Shown here: positions 32,951 to 40,549 of the stretch, piece by piece
How the letters are laid out: each line of letters starts with the position of its first letter
Numbering within the stretch: position 1 is the stretch's first letter
Assembly: GCA_944376715.1 (NCBI GenBank)
Contig: CALWDO010000019.1
Span: 1 to 45,108, forward strand
From: an uncultured Lachnoclostridium sp.
GTDB lineage: Bacteria > Bacillota > Clostridia > Lachnospirales > Lachnospiraceae
Direction: 5' to 3'
DNA length: 45,108 bases
Notes under the pieces: model-generated
Database searches by the model: none
What the model saw: the letters and a program-made list of their open reading frames with translations, nothing else
Told to the model about the DNA's origin: nothing
Position numbers and translations under genes: made by a program

Positions 32951-32953
32951 CTT

Positions 32954-34132
32954 CTAATTCTCCTTCATATGCTCAAAAAATGCCCTAAGCTCCCCCGGAT
33001 CAGAATTGTCACGGATCCTGTAGAACAGCTTGTCGATGGCATGTTCGAATCCTTTCTTTTCCGCCTCCTGGAGCATCCAGTCTTTCAGCGCGCGGACTTC
33101 CGGCAATGCCTGCTGGAAGATCATCCATCTTTCAAAATCCACCCTGGATTCTTCCAGAATATGGTCCGCTTCCACGGCCTCATGCATCTTTTTCTCATTG
33201 TTGGTTTTTGCCAGTTCCCGGAAATCATCGATATCATATCTCCGGATGCCGGGCAGCCACTCTGCTTTTTCTTCAATATCAATCGGCACCGCCAGATCCA
33301 CCAGCACACGGGGCTTGGAAGTACGCAGGCTTCTGGCCAGCTTTTCATAAGTCAGCGTATAGTGCGGACTGCTGGTGGCGCTGATGATCACATCCATATC
33401 GTCCACCAGGTCATAGCGGTTTTCGTATTCCATCACCTGATAGGCGATCTTATGATGATGGTCTTCATGGGCCTGCGCCAGATTGCGGGAAGTCAGGTAA
33501 ACCCGCACGCCTTCGATGCACTGCAGATTTTTCAGGACCGTGCTTCCGATCTTTCCGGAAGCGCCGATGAGCATAACATTTTTTCCGTGAAGCGTGCCCA
33601 GTCCCTGCTCCGCCGCCTTGATCGCCATGGTTGCGGTAGAAACTGTCGTTCTGGACAGCTCCGTCTCTGTCTTCACTTTCTTCGCCGCCGTCACCGCGAA
33701 GCGGAACAATGTATTTAAGTACACGCCGCATGTGCCCGTCTTTCTGGCCTGGTCGTGCGCCCGCTTTACCTGACCCAGGATCTGATCCTCTCCCATTACC
33801 ATAGAGTCCAGCCCTGCAGCCACCCGGAACAGGTGCGCCACCGCGCCGCTGTCGCTGTAAAGACGGATATAGTCGCCGATATTCTCCACATCCGCCGCGT
33901 CCGCGAACTCCAGAAGCAGTTCCTGCACACGGGTGAAATTACTCTCTTCCCGGTCTGAATAAGTATAGATCTCCGTCCGGTTGCAGGTGCTGATCAGGAT
34001 ACACTCTGTGGCGATCCCGCGGGCCACCGCCTGGCGCATCAGTTCACACTGCTGCTCTTCCGGAAAAGCAAACAGTTCCCGGATGGCAAGGGGCGCCACC
34101 CGATGGCTGATGCTGATCAGTGAAATTCCCAT
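32954..34132 (-). CDS. hemA: Glutamyl-tRNA reductase
   Basis: 392 residues (a bit short for the family). HemA reduces glutamyl-tRNA-Glu to glutamate-1-semialdehyde, the committed C5-pathway step. Catalytic Cys is in LISTCNRTEIY (about 49); VMGEDQILGQVKRAHDQA (about 110) is the second hallmark; MLIGASGKIGSTVLKNL is the NADPH site. It overlaps the cbiF stop as TGATG; a GTG one codon earlier is the alternative start. Its place in a B12 operon means 5-aminolevulinate supply is co-induced with corrin synthesis; hemL and hemB are not in the window. Confidence 0.94.
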   Translation of the reverse strand: MGISLISISHRVAPLAIRELFAFPEEQQCELMRQAVARGIATECILISTCNRTEIYTYSDREESNFTRVQELLLEFADAADVENIGDYIRLYSDSGAVAHLFRVAAGLDSMVMGEDQILGQVKRAHDQARKTGTCGVYLNTLFRFAVTAAKKVKTETELSRTTVSTATMAIKAAEQGLGTLHGKNVMLIGASGKIGSTVLKNLQCIEGVRVYLTSRNLAQAHEDHHHKIAYQVMEYENRYDLVDDMDVIISATSSPHYTLTYEKLARSLRTSKPRVLVDLAVPIDIEEKAEWLPGIRRYDIDDFRELAKTNNEKKMHEAVEADHILEESRVDFERWMIFQQALPEVRALKDWMLQEAEKKGFEHAIDKLFYRIRDNSDPGELRAFFEHMKEN

Positions 34133-34887
34133 CACTCACTCACTCCTTTTCGGAACTCCGTCGTAAAGGTCTTATCATACAGTTTGGACAATTCATATTC
34201 GTCGCCAAGGAAATCCCCCACTACGGTCAGCGCCGTCTTGGTGATTCCTGCGGCTTTTACTTTTTCCGCGATATTCGTCAGGTCTCCGATGACGATCTTC
34301 TGATCCTCCCAGGTGGCCTTGTATACCACAGCCACAGGAGTGTCCGGACGGTATGCCTTGCGCAGGATCTCGCTCATCTCGTCCAGCATACCCACGCTCA
34401 GAAAGATGATCATCGTCGCATTATGCTGCGCCAGATCCAGAAGCTTCTCCTTGGGAGGCATGGGAGTACGTCCCTCCATACGGGTCAGGATCACAGTCTG
34501 GCTCACACCGGGCAGAGTATATTCTTTCTTCAGCACTGCCGCCGTGGCCAGAAAAGAACTGACGCCCGGGATCACTTCATATTCGATACCCAGTTCATCC
34601 AGCCGGTCCATCTGTTCCCTGTGGGCACCATAGATCGCCGGATCTCCGGTATGGACCCTGGCCACTTTCAGTCCCTTTTCCTCCGCGTCCTTCATGACCT
34701 CGATCACTTCATCCAGATGCATCGTGGCGCTGTTGTAAATCACTGCTCCTTCTTTCGCATCCGCCAATACCTGCGGATTCACCAGAGATCCCGCATAGAT
34801 GATCACATCCGCGCTGTCAATAATCTTCTTTCCTTTGATAGTCAAAAGTTCCGGATCCCCGGGACCCGCTCCGATAAATGATACCAT
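34132..34887 (-). CDS. cbiF: Cobalt-precorrin-4 C11-methyltransferase
   Basis: 251 residues, tetrapyrrole methyltransferase fold. MVSFIGAGPGDPELLTIKGKKII is the SAM/substrate loop start; IIYAGSLVNPQVL near 30 and ATMHLDEVIEVM near 54 are specific to CbiF/CobM. VHTGDPAIYGAHREQMDRL and VIPGVSSFLATAA complete the family segments. It methylates C11. It lies three bases downstream of cbiL and overlaps hemA. Confidence 0.96.
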   Translation of the reverse strand: MVSFIGAGPGDPELLTIKGKKIIDSADVIIYAGSLVNPQVLADAKEGAVIYNSATMHLDEVIEVMKDAEEKGLKVARVHTGDPAIYGAHREQMDRLDELGIEYEVIPGVSSFLATAAVLKKEYTLPGVSQTVILTRMEGRTPMPPKEKLLDLAQHNATMIIFLSVGMLDEMSEILRKAYRPDTPVAVVYKATWEDQKIVIGDLTNIAEKVKAAGITKTALTVVGDFLGDEYELSKLYDKTFTTEFRKGVSE

Positions 34888-34890
34888 TCT

Positions 34891-35589
34891 CTATTTTCCC
34901 TCTTTCTTTATAATAACTGTCGTAAAGTAGCTGTATTCTCTGTCTGTATCCAACGGACCGATATATTCGTCTTCCATCCCCACTCTGGAGAGGACTGTAG
35001 CGTGGGACAGGGGAATATCTCTCTCCTCCATCATCTGCTGCAGTTTGCCGATGCTGTTTCCGGCTTTCATCACCACAATATTCTCAAAGGAATCAAACGC
35101 GGTCTTAAGCGCAGCGTTCTCCCTGGCCGACGGAACGATAGCCAGCGCTTCGTTGCCTTCCATCAGGGCCACCTGGGCACGGGCCGCGCCGCTGCAGAAG
35201 GAAGGAATCCCCGGAATAATCTCCGTCTCAAACCCCTCCGCCGCCAGATAATCGTTCACATACATATATGTGCTGTACACCGATACATCTCCCAGCGTGA
35301 TCATGGCGATATCTTTTCCCTTGCGAAGCTCATCCGCCAGCAGTTCGCAGGCCGCCTGACGGCACTTCTTTCTCTCTTCCTCGTCAGGATGCATGCGGAA
35401 GACCACTTCCATGATCTCTTTGCGGTCCAGATCCACCACCGGGCGGATAATCTCCAGAGCTGTGCTGTACTCTCCTTCTTCCTTGACCGGTACCGCGACA
35501 ATATCCGCGCTGTCCAGGATTTTTTTCGCTTTCAGCGTCAGAAGTTCCGGATCCCCGGGGCCTACGCCGATTCCATAAATCTTACCCAT
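34891..35589 (-). CDS. cbiL: Cobalt-precorrin-2 C20-methyltransferase
   Basis: 232 residues from the ATG at 35587-35589, which has AGGAGA a few bases upstream; longer in-frame starts fall in the riboswitch leader. MGKIYGIGVGPGDPELLTLKAKKIL is the family start. ITLGDVSVYSTYMYV (about 97-111) and IIPGIPSFCSGAA (about 124-136) mark CbiL/CobI rather than other corrin methyltransferases. It is the first gene of the operon and so the first gene under the cobalamin riboswitch. Confidence 0.95.
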   Translation of the reverse strand: MGKIYGIGVGPGDPELLTLKAKKILDSADIVAVPVKEEGEYSTALEIIRPVVDLDRKEIMEVVFRMHPDEEERKKCRQAACELLADELRKGKDIAMITLGDVSVYSTYMYVNDYLAAEGFETEIIPGIPSFCSGAARAQVALMEGNEALAIVPSARENAALKTAFDSFENIVVMKAGNSIGKLQQMMEERDIPLSHATVLSRVGMEDEYIGPLDTDREYSYFTTVIIKKEGK

Positions 35590-35640
35590 GTCTCTTCTCC
35601 TTATTGCGTTATACATAATAATAAACCATTGCAGAAAATA

Positions 35641-35664
35641 ACCTGCATACCGAAGTATGCAGGT
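35641..35664 (-). terminator. Hairpin in the expression platform of the B12 riboswitch
   Basis: Ten-base arms (35641-35650 and 35655-35664) with the very stable UUCG tetraloop on the minus strand, followed by TATTTTC. It lies between the riboswitch core and the cbiL start, where a ligand-controlled terminator is expected. The T tract is only moderate, so termination or ribosome-site control cannot be told apart by eye. Confidence 0.55.
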
Positions 35665-35756
35665 CTCATCACGCATCGTATATACCAGGAACATATGTGT
35701 CCGTCATGGCTGCGGTCAGGATCTGCTTTCTTCGGAAGCTCTCCCTGTCTCAGAAA

Positions 35757-35940
35757 GCAGGTTTCCTGACTTACGTTCACAGCTCTATCTCGCCTTCTCG
35801 CCGGAGCCGCATCTTCTATGCGGCGTCTTCATGGCAATGGCCTTATAAGATATCGCTCCCGCTTACAGTGACCGGATCGTTCAGGACTTCCACCTGATTC
35901 CCTTTTCCGTCCGCCTTTGGACGCACTTTCTGATCATTTT
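35757..35940 (-). promoter_or_regulatory. Cobalamin riboswitch
   Basis: On the minus strand the leader contains, in order, GGGAATCAGGTGGAAGTCC (around 35885-35903), the core CCGGTCACTGTAAGCGGGAG (around 35856-35875), a GC-rich variable arm with GCCGCATAGAAGATGCGGC, and the B12 box GTCAGGAAACCTGC (35758-35772). These match the conserved adenosylcobalamin riboswitch parts. Binding of the product is known to shut down such operons. It precedes the 21-gene unit and fills most of the 427-base gene-free gap 35590-36016. Confidence 0.9.
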
Positions 35941-35951
35941 TGTCCTCAGAC

Positions 35952-35980
35952 ATCATATCACATCCGGGAGCATTCGTCAA
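35952..35980 (-). promoter_or_regulatory. Promoter of the cobalamin operon
   Basis: Minus-strand TTGACG (35975-35980), a 17-base spacer and TATGAT (35952-35957), placed just upstream of the riboswitch. It is the only convincing promoter seen for the whole unit down to truA. Confidence 0.7.
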
Positions 35981-36016
35981 CGAAACGGCCCGTATCCCGA
36001 CATTTATAAAATATTT

Positions 36017-36628
36017 TCAGCAGACAGCGTTTTTCCCTGTTTTCCAGATATGCCGCCAATATCTCAGCGCAAGAAACACAGCGCAAGCGGCTGTCACAAT
36101 ATCCGCGAGAAAATATCTAAGTCCAGTCTGTCCAAACGGGATCAGACGCGGCAGAAAAAATATAGAAAAGATCATGAGCATACCCGCGAGCACCTGCGGT
36201 TTTTCAAGCCTGTGTTTTTTCCCCATATCCGCCGACGTGATAAAAAGCAGTATCATGCCGGCTATCAGAGATGCCATCCAATACCACGATGCCCCTGTAC
36301 TGTACAATCCGGAAGAATAACCGTCCCAGCCGCCGTTCATCAGGACAACCGCTCCCCAGCGTCCAAAAAACATCCTGGAATCTCTTTTCCGGAGTTTTTT
36401 GTTTTCCTCTTGGTGCTGCTCTTCTGTGGATTCCTGTAAACCTACAAGTTCAGAAACATTCATCTCAAACAGTGCGGCAAGTTCGGCCAGATTGGCCGCT
36501 GTAGGTTTACTTTTTCCTGCCTCCCATTTGGCGACAGCCTGCCGGCTGATTCCCAGTTGATCGGCTACATATTCCTGGGACATCTGGAGCTGCGTACGTC
36601 TCGTCTTAATATTTTCGCTCAATGCCAT
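36017..36628 (-). CDS. XRE-family regulator with C-terminal membrane segments
   Basis: 203 residues from the ATG eight bases after GGGGG (an ATG two codons earlier is too close to it). Residues 1-63 form a Cro/C1-type helix-turn-helix (SQEYVADQLGISRQAVAKWEAGKSKPT). A glutamate-rich linker (TEEQHQEENKK) follows, then three to four hydrophobic segments from about residue 85 on (GASWYWMASLIAGMILLFI, LAGMLMIFSIFFL, FLADIVTAACAVFLAL). Such HTH-plus-membrane proteins are frequent in Clostridia and may sense envelope state; no target is visible. It is divergent from blaI, with 185 bases between, and is not known to belong to bla systems. Confidence 0.8.
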   Translation of the reverse strand: MALSENIKTRRTQLQMSQEYVADQLGISRQAVAKWEAGKSKPTAANLAELAALFEMNVSELVGLQESTEEQHQEENKKLRKRDSRMFFGRWGAVVLMNGGWDGYSSGLYSTGASWYWMASLIAGMILLFITSADMGKKHRLEKPQVLAGMLMIFSIFFLPRLIPFGQTGLRYFLADIVTAACAVFLALRYWRHIWKTGKNAVC

Positions 36629-36746
36629 ATCCATATCCCCCTTTCAGCCCTGATGGTACAATTCGCATTTCATGTTCATTTTACCATGGAATATCGTATG
36701 CACACCAGCAACTATCACGCAACCGGCGGTTTCTCCTGCATCAAAA

Positions 36747-36775
36747 TTGACAGATTCCCGCAGGATGATTATAAT
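36747..36775 (+). promoter_or_regulatory. Promoter of blaI
   Basis: Perfect consensus TTGACA (36747-36752), 17-base spacer, perfect TATAAT (36770-36775). Without repression this should be a strong promoter. Confidence 0.85.
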
Positions 36776-36782
36776 ATCTTTA

Positions 36783-36794
36783 TTACGCATGTAA
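36783..36794 (+). promoter_or_regulatory. BlaI-type operator in front of blaI
   Basis: Dyad TTACGCATGTAA in the context TATTACGCATGTAAGATTT, 13 bases after the start of the -10 box and over the expected transcription start. It resembles the TACA-n2-TGTA dyads bound by staphylococcal BlaI/MecI and recurs at blaR1 and the beta-lactamase gene. Confidence 0.8.
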
Positions 36795-36813
36795 GATTTA
36801 AGGAGGAACCCCC

Positions 36814-37206
36814 ATGCCAGATCTGCCCCAGATTTCGGAAGCCGAATTCAAAGTCATGAAAGTCATATGGAAATACGCGCCTATCAGCACCAATGATATT
36901 ACAGACCGTCTGACCCAGTCCACTTCGTGGAGCCCGAAAACCATCCAGACCCTGATCAAACGTCTGGTAACCAAAAAAGTTCTTTCCTATGAAAAACAGG
37001 GACGGGTATTCGTATATACACCTCTGGTAAATGAAAAAGATTACGTGAATCAGGAAAGCAGATCCTTTCTGCAGCGGTTTTATGACGGCAATATTGCCAC
37101 CATGCTTTCAGCCTACATTGAAAATGAACGGTTGTCAAAATCAGAGATTGATTCACTCCGTTCCCTTTTGTCCGGTAAGGATACGCAGGAGAAAAGGAAG
37201 GATTAA
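36814..37206 (+). CDS. blaI: BlaI/MecI-family repressor
   Basis: 130 residues. Winged-helix repressor (penicillinase repressor family) that dimerises on operator dyads and is cleaved after BlaR1 senses a beta-lactam. PQISEAEFKVMKVIWKYAPISTNDI (start) and WSPKTIQTLIKRLVTKKVLSYEKQGRVFVYTPLV (recognition helix and wing) are the family core. The C-terminal helices (RSFLQRFYDGNIATMLSAYIE) give dimerisation and the expected cleavage region. RBS AAGGAGG. It carries an operator at its own promoter, so it is auto-repressed. Its stop codon overlaps the stop of the minus-strand ATPase gene. Confidence 0.93.
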   Translation: MPDLPQISEAEFKVMKVIWKYAPISTNDITDRLTQSTSWSPKTIQTLIKRLVTKKVLSYEKQGRVFVYTPLVNEKDYVNQESRSFLQRFYDGNIATMLSAYIENERLSKSEIDSLRSLLSGKDTQEKRKD

Positions 37207-38522
37207 AACTCTCTCAGTAAAAACGCCATATACAAAGGAAGCGTCAGTATCTGCCCCGATCTGCCAATGTTATAGTCTCCCAATTTGACGGCGCTGTGCA
37301 CATGATATTTTTCCGGGTGCCGCAGAATCGTTTTGGTACTTTTTGCATTTCCTGTAGCAGCCTTTACCTCAACCAAAGTGCATTCTTTTTTGTATCGAAT
37401 TACAAAGTCCACTTCCAGCCCTGAATCTTTGCGGAAATAATATAGTTTTCGACCCATTTTTGCAAATATATCCGCAACTAAATTTTCAAAAATTGCGCCT
37501 TTATATCCGTAAAGATTTCCCTGTAAGATATCATACTGCGTTCCATCTTCCAACATACTGACAAATAAGCCGCAATCTTTCATATACACTTTAAAAGTAT
37601 CTTTCTCAGCGTTTCCATCCAGTGGAAGCTCTGTAATAGAGAGATTATAGCATCTGGAAATAATTCCCGCATCTTCGATCCACTGCAGGCTTCCCTCATA
37701 CTTGGACGATGTGGAGCCTTTCTTCACAACCGAGTACTGGAATTTCTTATTTTCTTTGCTTAATTGTTTGGGAATGGATTGAAAGCATTCTTTAATGCGG
37801 GATTTATCCTTTTTTTCCGCATATTTTACCATATCCTCTTCATAAGACCGGATAATATCCCGCTGAATACCAAGTACTTTATCCATCTGTTTTGTATCAA
37901 CAAACTCTTGCACAACTTCCGGCATTCCCCCTACCACCGTATATTGGAGAATCAGCTGCCGCATCCGGTGGTGCAGAGCTTCAGGAACCGGCGTCTCTTC
38001 CTCTAAATTCTTTTTAAGCAATTCAATGATCGGTTCCTCAATCCCGTTCGCCCATAAAAACTCCTCAAAATCCATCGGATACATATCCACAACCGTTTCC
38101 GAACCTACCGGAATGGATTTTGGTTCTTTCCCGTAGCCCTTTACCCCCAATAAAGATCCCGTACCAATCACATCGTACCGTCCATCCAGCCGGAAAAATT
38201 TAAGCGCAGTCCGGGCATCCGGACAGTCTTGAATCTCATCCAGGACCAGAACCGTCTCGCCAGCCTCAAAAACAGCATTTCCCCCCAATAAAGCAGACAG
38301 CATCATGACAATATGATCAACTTCCAATGACCCGGCAAATACAGAAGCATAATCCGGGTTTTCAAAAAAATTCAAGTACACAACATGTTTATAATTCTTT
38401 TTTGCAAAATCCAATACGGAAAATGTCTTCCCGCACTGTCTGCATCCTTTTATAATCAACGGTTTACGATCTTTCATATTTTTCCATTCTGTCAGCCGCT
38501 TCTCTATTTTCCTTTTCAACAT
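37203..38522 (-). CDS. AAA ATPase with DUF4143 / PD-(D/E)XK-like C-terminus
   Basis: 439 residues from the ATG nine bases after AGGAGG. The N-terminal AAA domain has Walker A GCRQCGKT (26-33) and Walker B VLVLDEIQDC. IGTGSLLGV and the YPMDFEEFLWA segment are standard for this family. The C-terminal DUF4143 domain has GLEVDFVIRYKKECTLVEVKA, which fits a PD-(D/E)XK nuclease core (Asp and E-x-K). The family is widespread in anaerobes, often in multiple copies, with unknown function. The gene looks more AT-rich than its neighbours, lies between blaI and blaR1 on the opposite strand, and ends exactly on the blaI stop. This suggests a later insertion into the bla operon. Confidence 0.9.
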   Translation of the reverse strand: MLKRKIEKRLTEWKNMKDRKPLIIKGCRQCGKTFSVLDFAKKNYKHVVYLNFFENPDYASVFAGSLEVDHIVMMLSALLGGNAVFEAGETVLVLDEIQDCPDARTALKFFRLDGRYDVIGTGSLLGVKGYGKEPKSIPVGSETVVDMYPMDFEEFLWANGIEEPIIELLKKNLEEETPVPEALHHRMRQLILQYTVVGGMPEVVQEFVDTKQMDKVLGIQRDIIRSYEEDMVKYAEKKDKSRIKECFQSIPKQLSKENKKFQYSVVKKGSTSSKYEGSLQWIEDAGIISRCYNLSITELPLDGNAEKDTFKVYMKDCGLFVSMLEDGTQYDILQGNLYGYKGAIFENLVADIFAKMGRKLYYFRKDSGLEVDFVIRYKKECTLVEVKAATGNAKSTKTILRHPEKYHVHSAVKLGDYNIGRSGQILTLPLYMAFLLREF

Positions 38523-38571
38523 CTTGATCTGCCTCCTTAGTCCTAGTATATACAATTCTTCAAACTTTTTC

Positions 38572-38643
38572 AAACGACTTTTTATATAAAATCACATTTT
38601 TTCAAAATGACTTTTTTTCATAATATCAACTTTTTTAAACGAC
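38572..38643. repeat. Three direct repeats spaced 32-33 bases
   Basis: On the minus strand the unit AAAAGTC(G/A)TTT followed by an A-rich run appears three times, with cores at 38572-38578, 38605-38611 and 38637-38643. The spacings of 33 and 32 bases are about three helical turns. They lie between the ATPase start and the -35 box of blaR1. They could be operator sites for an unknown regulator or traces of the insertion. Confidence 0.55.
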
Positions 38644-38653
38644 TTTTGCAGAA

Positions 38654-38681
38654 TTGACATTTCCTTATGTAATGATATAAT
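38654..38681 (+). promoter_or_regulatory. Promoter of blaR1
   Basis: Perfect TTGACA (38654-38659), 16-base spacer, perfect TATAAT (38676-38681). Layout almost equals that of blaI. Confidence 0.85.
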
Positions 38682-38688
38682 ATTCATA

Positions 38689-38700
38689 TTACACATGTAA
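38689..38700 (+). promoter_or_regulatory. BlaI-type operator in front of blaR1
   Basis: Dyad TTACACATGTAA in the context TATTACACATGTAAGATTT, again 13 bases after the start of the -10 box, like the blaI site. Confidence 0.8.
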
Positions 38701-38720
38701 GATTTAAAGGGAGAAACCGC

Positions 38721-40523
38721 ATGGCTCATTATATCATCCGTTTTTTATTTTGTAATCTTCTGATCTGCCTGGCTGTGGGCGTCCTTCTGGGCGCGAAACG
38801 GCTGTTCCGCCGCTGTCTTACCAGCCATATGCAGTATCGTCTGTGGTTTCTGCTGCTGGGAATCCTGGCAGTTCCTTTCCTGCCGGTCCGTTTATCCGGA
38901 TCCCTGCCGCTTTTCTCCTGGCTTGAAAGAATACCTGCCGCATCCGTTTCCCCTGCCGGATCTGCCGCAGCGCAGGCCGTCGCCATCAATCAGGCTGTTT
39001 CCAGAAACTGGATGAACGATTTTACTATGTCTGTCGCCCGGGATGCTTCTATCGCAGGAACTTTTCTGAGCGCTCTGTGGATCCTCGGTATCCTGGCGAT
39101 GATCCTGATGATCGGCAGATCCCGGATTCAGCTTCATTCGGTCAGAAAATCGGCGCTCCCTCTGGAAAACAGAAGAGTTTATCAGATATATCAGAATTGT
39201 CTGTCCGAGATGAAGATACGAAAAGCTATCCCCATTTACAGTACGGCCTTTTTGACTTCACCTGTTATGGACGGCCTTTTTCGCCCGCGCATTTATGTAC
39301 CGCTTCCGCTCATCTCCGATTGCCGGAAAAATGAACTGCGGTACATTCTGCTCCATGAGTTGCAGCATTACCGGCGCCGGGATGCTCTGGTCAATTATTT
39401 CATGGCGGCCGCCGGCGTACTGTACTGGTTCAACCCTGTCGTATGGTATGCTTTTAAACAGATCCGCACAGACAGAGAGATCGCCTGCGACGCTTCTGTT
39501 CTGGAATTAATCGGAGAAGACTCCCGCATTGACTATGGCAATACCCTGATCAATTTTGCCGAGAAGATATCTCTTTCACCGTTCCAGTTTTCTCTGGGGA
39601 TCAACGGAAGCGCGGCGCAGATCCGGAAAAGGATCTTAAATATCGCCGGTTACCGTCCTGTCACGGTCAGGAAAAAGCTGTACGGACTTCTCTCCTGCGC
39701 TCTGACCGCCATCCTCCTGTCAGGATTTCTTCCCGCCCTGTCTTCAAGGGCCTCAGACACGGACCGGTATCACAGCCAGAAAAACAGCCGGAATATCTCC
39801 GATCTGGATCTGAGCACATATTTTGGCGCCTATGAAGGGAGCTTCGTGTTATATGACGCCGCTTCTGATTCCTGGCAGATCTATGACGAAGAAAATGCAT
39901 CGACCCGGATACCTCCCGCCTCGACTTACAAGATCTACAGCGCCTTGTTCAACCTTCAGGCAGGCGTCATCTCCCGGGAAGATTCGCGGATCCCCTGGGA
40001 CGGACAGGACTACGTCTTCGATTCCTGGAACGCAGACCAGACTCTGGAATCTGCCATGTCCGACTCCGTCACATGGTATTTTCAGGAGATCGACCGCAGG
40101 CTGGGTATTTCCGCTATCGAAAGTTTTATACAGGAAATCGGCTACGGCAACGAAACTGTCAGCAGCAGCGCTTCGACCTACTGGTATGATTTCTCTCTGA
40201 AAATCTCTCCTATAGAGCAGGTAGAAATGCTGGAAAAATTTTATAATAATGATTTTGGATTTTCGTCTGAAAATATTGATACGGTCAAAGATTCGATCCG
40301 GCTCTTTTCCGGCAGAAACGGCGTACTCTATGGGAAAACCGGCACGCTGGCGTCTGAAGGCCGGAACACATGCGGGTGGTTCGTGGGATTTATCGAAAGA
40401 GAAGACGCCCCTCTGTATTTCGCCGTCAATATACAGGCTAAAGACAGCGCGGCAGGCGCCGCTGCAGCAGAGCTTACCTTTTCGGTTTTGTCCGACATGG
40501 GAATCTGGGATCAAGGCAGATAG
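38721..40523 (+). CDS. blaR1: BlaR1/MecR1-family beta-lactam sensor protease
   Basis: 600 residues. N-terminal half: membrane helices at about 5-25, 38-57, 112-132 and 320-340, and an M56 zinc protease motif HELQH (212-216) followed by NPVVWYAFKQIRTDREIACDASVL (Glu ligand). C-terminal half: an external class D-like penicillin-binding sensor from about 360, with acylation motif STYK (401-404), SVT (449-451) where beta-lactamases have S-x-V, YGN (475-477) and KTGT (539-542). Acylation by a beta-lactam is known to trigger the protease, which leads to BlaI loss. It has its own promoter and operator rather than being read through from blaI. It ends in a hairpin that includes its stop codon. Confidence 0.93.
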   Translation: MAHYIIRFLFCNLLICLAVGVLLGAKRLFRRCLTSHMQYRLWFLLLGILAVPFLPVRLSGSLPLFSWLERIPAASVSPAGSAAAQAVAINQAVSRNWMNDFTMSVARDASIAGTFLSALWILGILAMILMIGRSRIQLHSVRKSALPLENRRVYQIYQNCLSEMKIRKAIPIYSTAFLTSPVMDGLFRPRIYVPLPLISDCRKNELRYILLHELQHYRRRDALVNYFMAAAGVLYWFNPVVWYAFKQIRTDREIACDASVLELIGEDSRIDYGNTLINFAEKISLSPFQFSLGINGSAAQIRKRILNIAGYRPVTVRKKLYGLLSCALTAILLSGFLPALSSRASDTDRYHSQKNSRNISDLDLSTYFGAYEGSFVLYDAASDSWQIYDEENASTRIPPASTYKIYSALFNLQAGVISREDSRIPWDGQDYVFDSWNADQTLESAMSDSVTWYFQEIDRRLGISAIESFIQEIGYGNETVSSSASTYWYDFSLKISPIEQVEMLEKFYNNDFGFSSENIDTVKDSIRLFSGRNGVLYGKTGTLASEGRNTCGWFVGFIEREDAPLYFAVNIQAKDSAAGAAAAELTFSVLSDMGIWDQGR

Positions 40524-40549
40524 GGGGAGCGCCGCCCCTTATCTGTTTT
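40517..40549 (+). terminator. Terminator overlapping the stop codons of blaR1 and the class D gene
   Basis: Eleven-pair stem, arms 40517-40527 and 40535-40545 (one G-T pair), seven-base loop, then TTTT. The left arm holds the blaR1 TAG and the right arm the first bases of the convergent gene's stop. The T tail is only on the blaR1 side. Confidence 0.7.
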
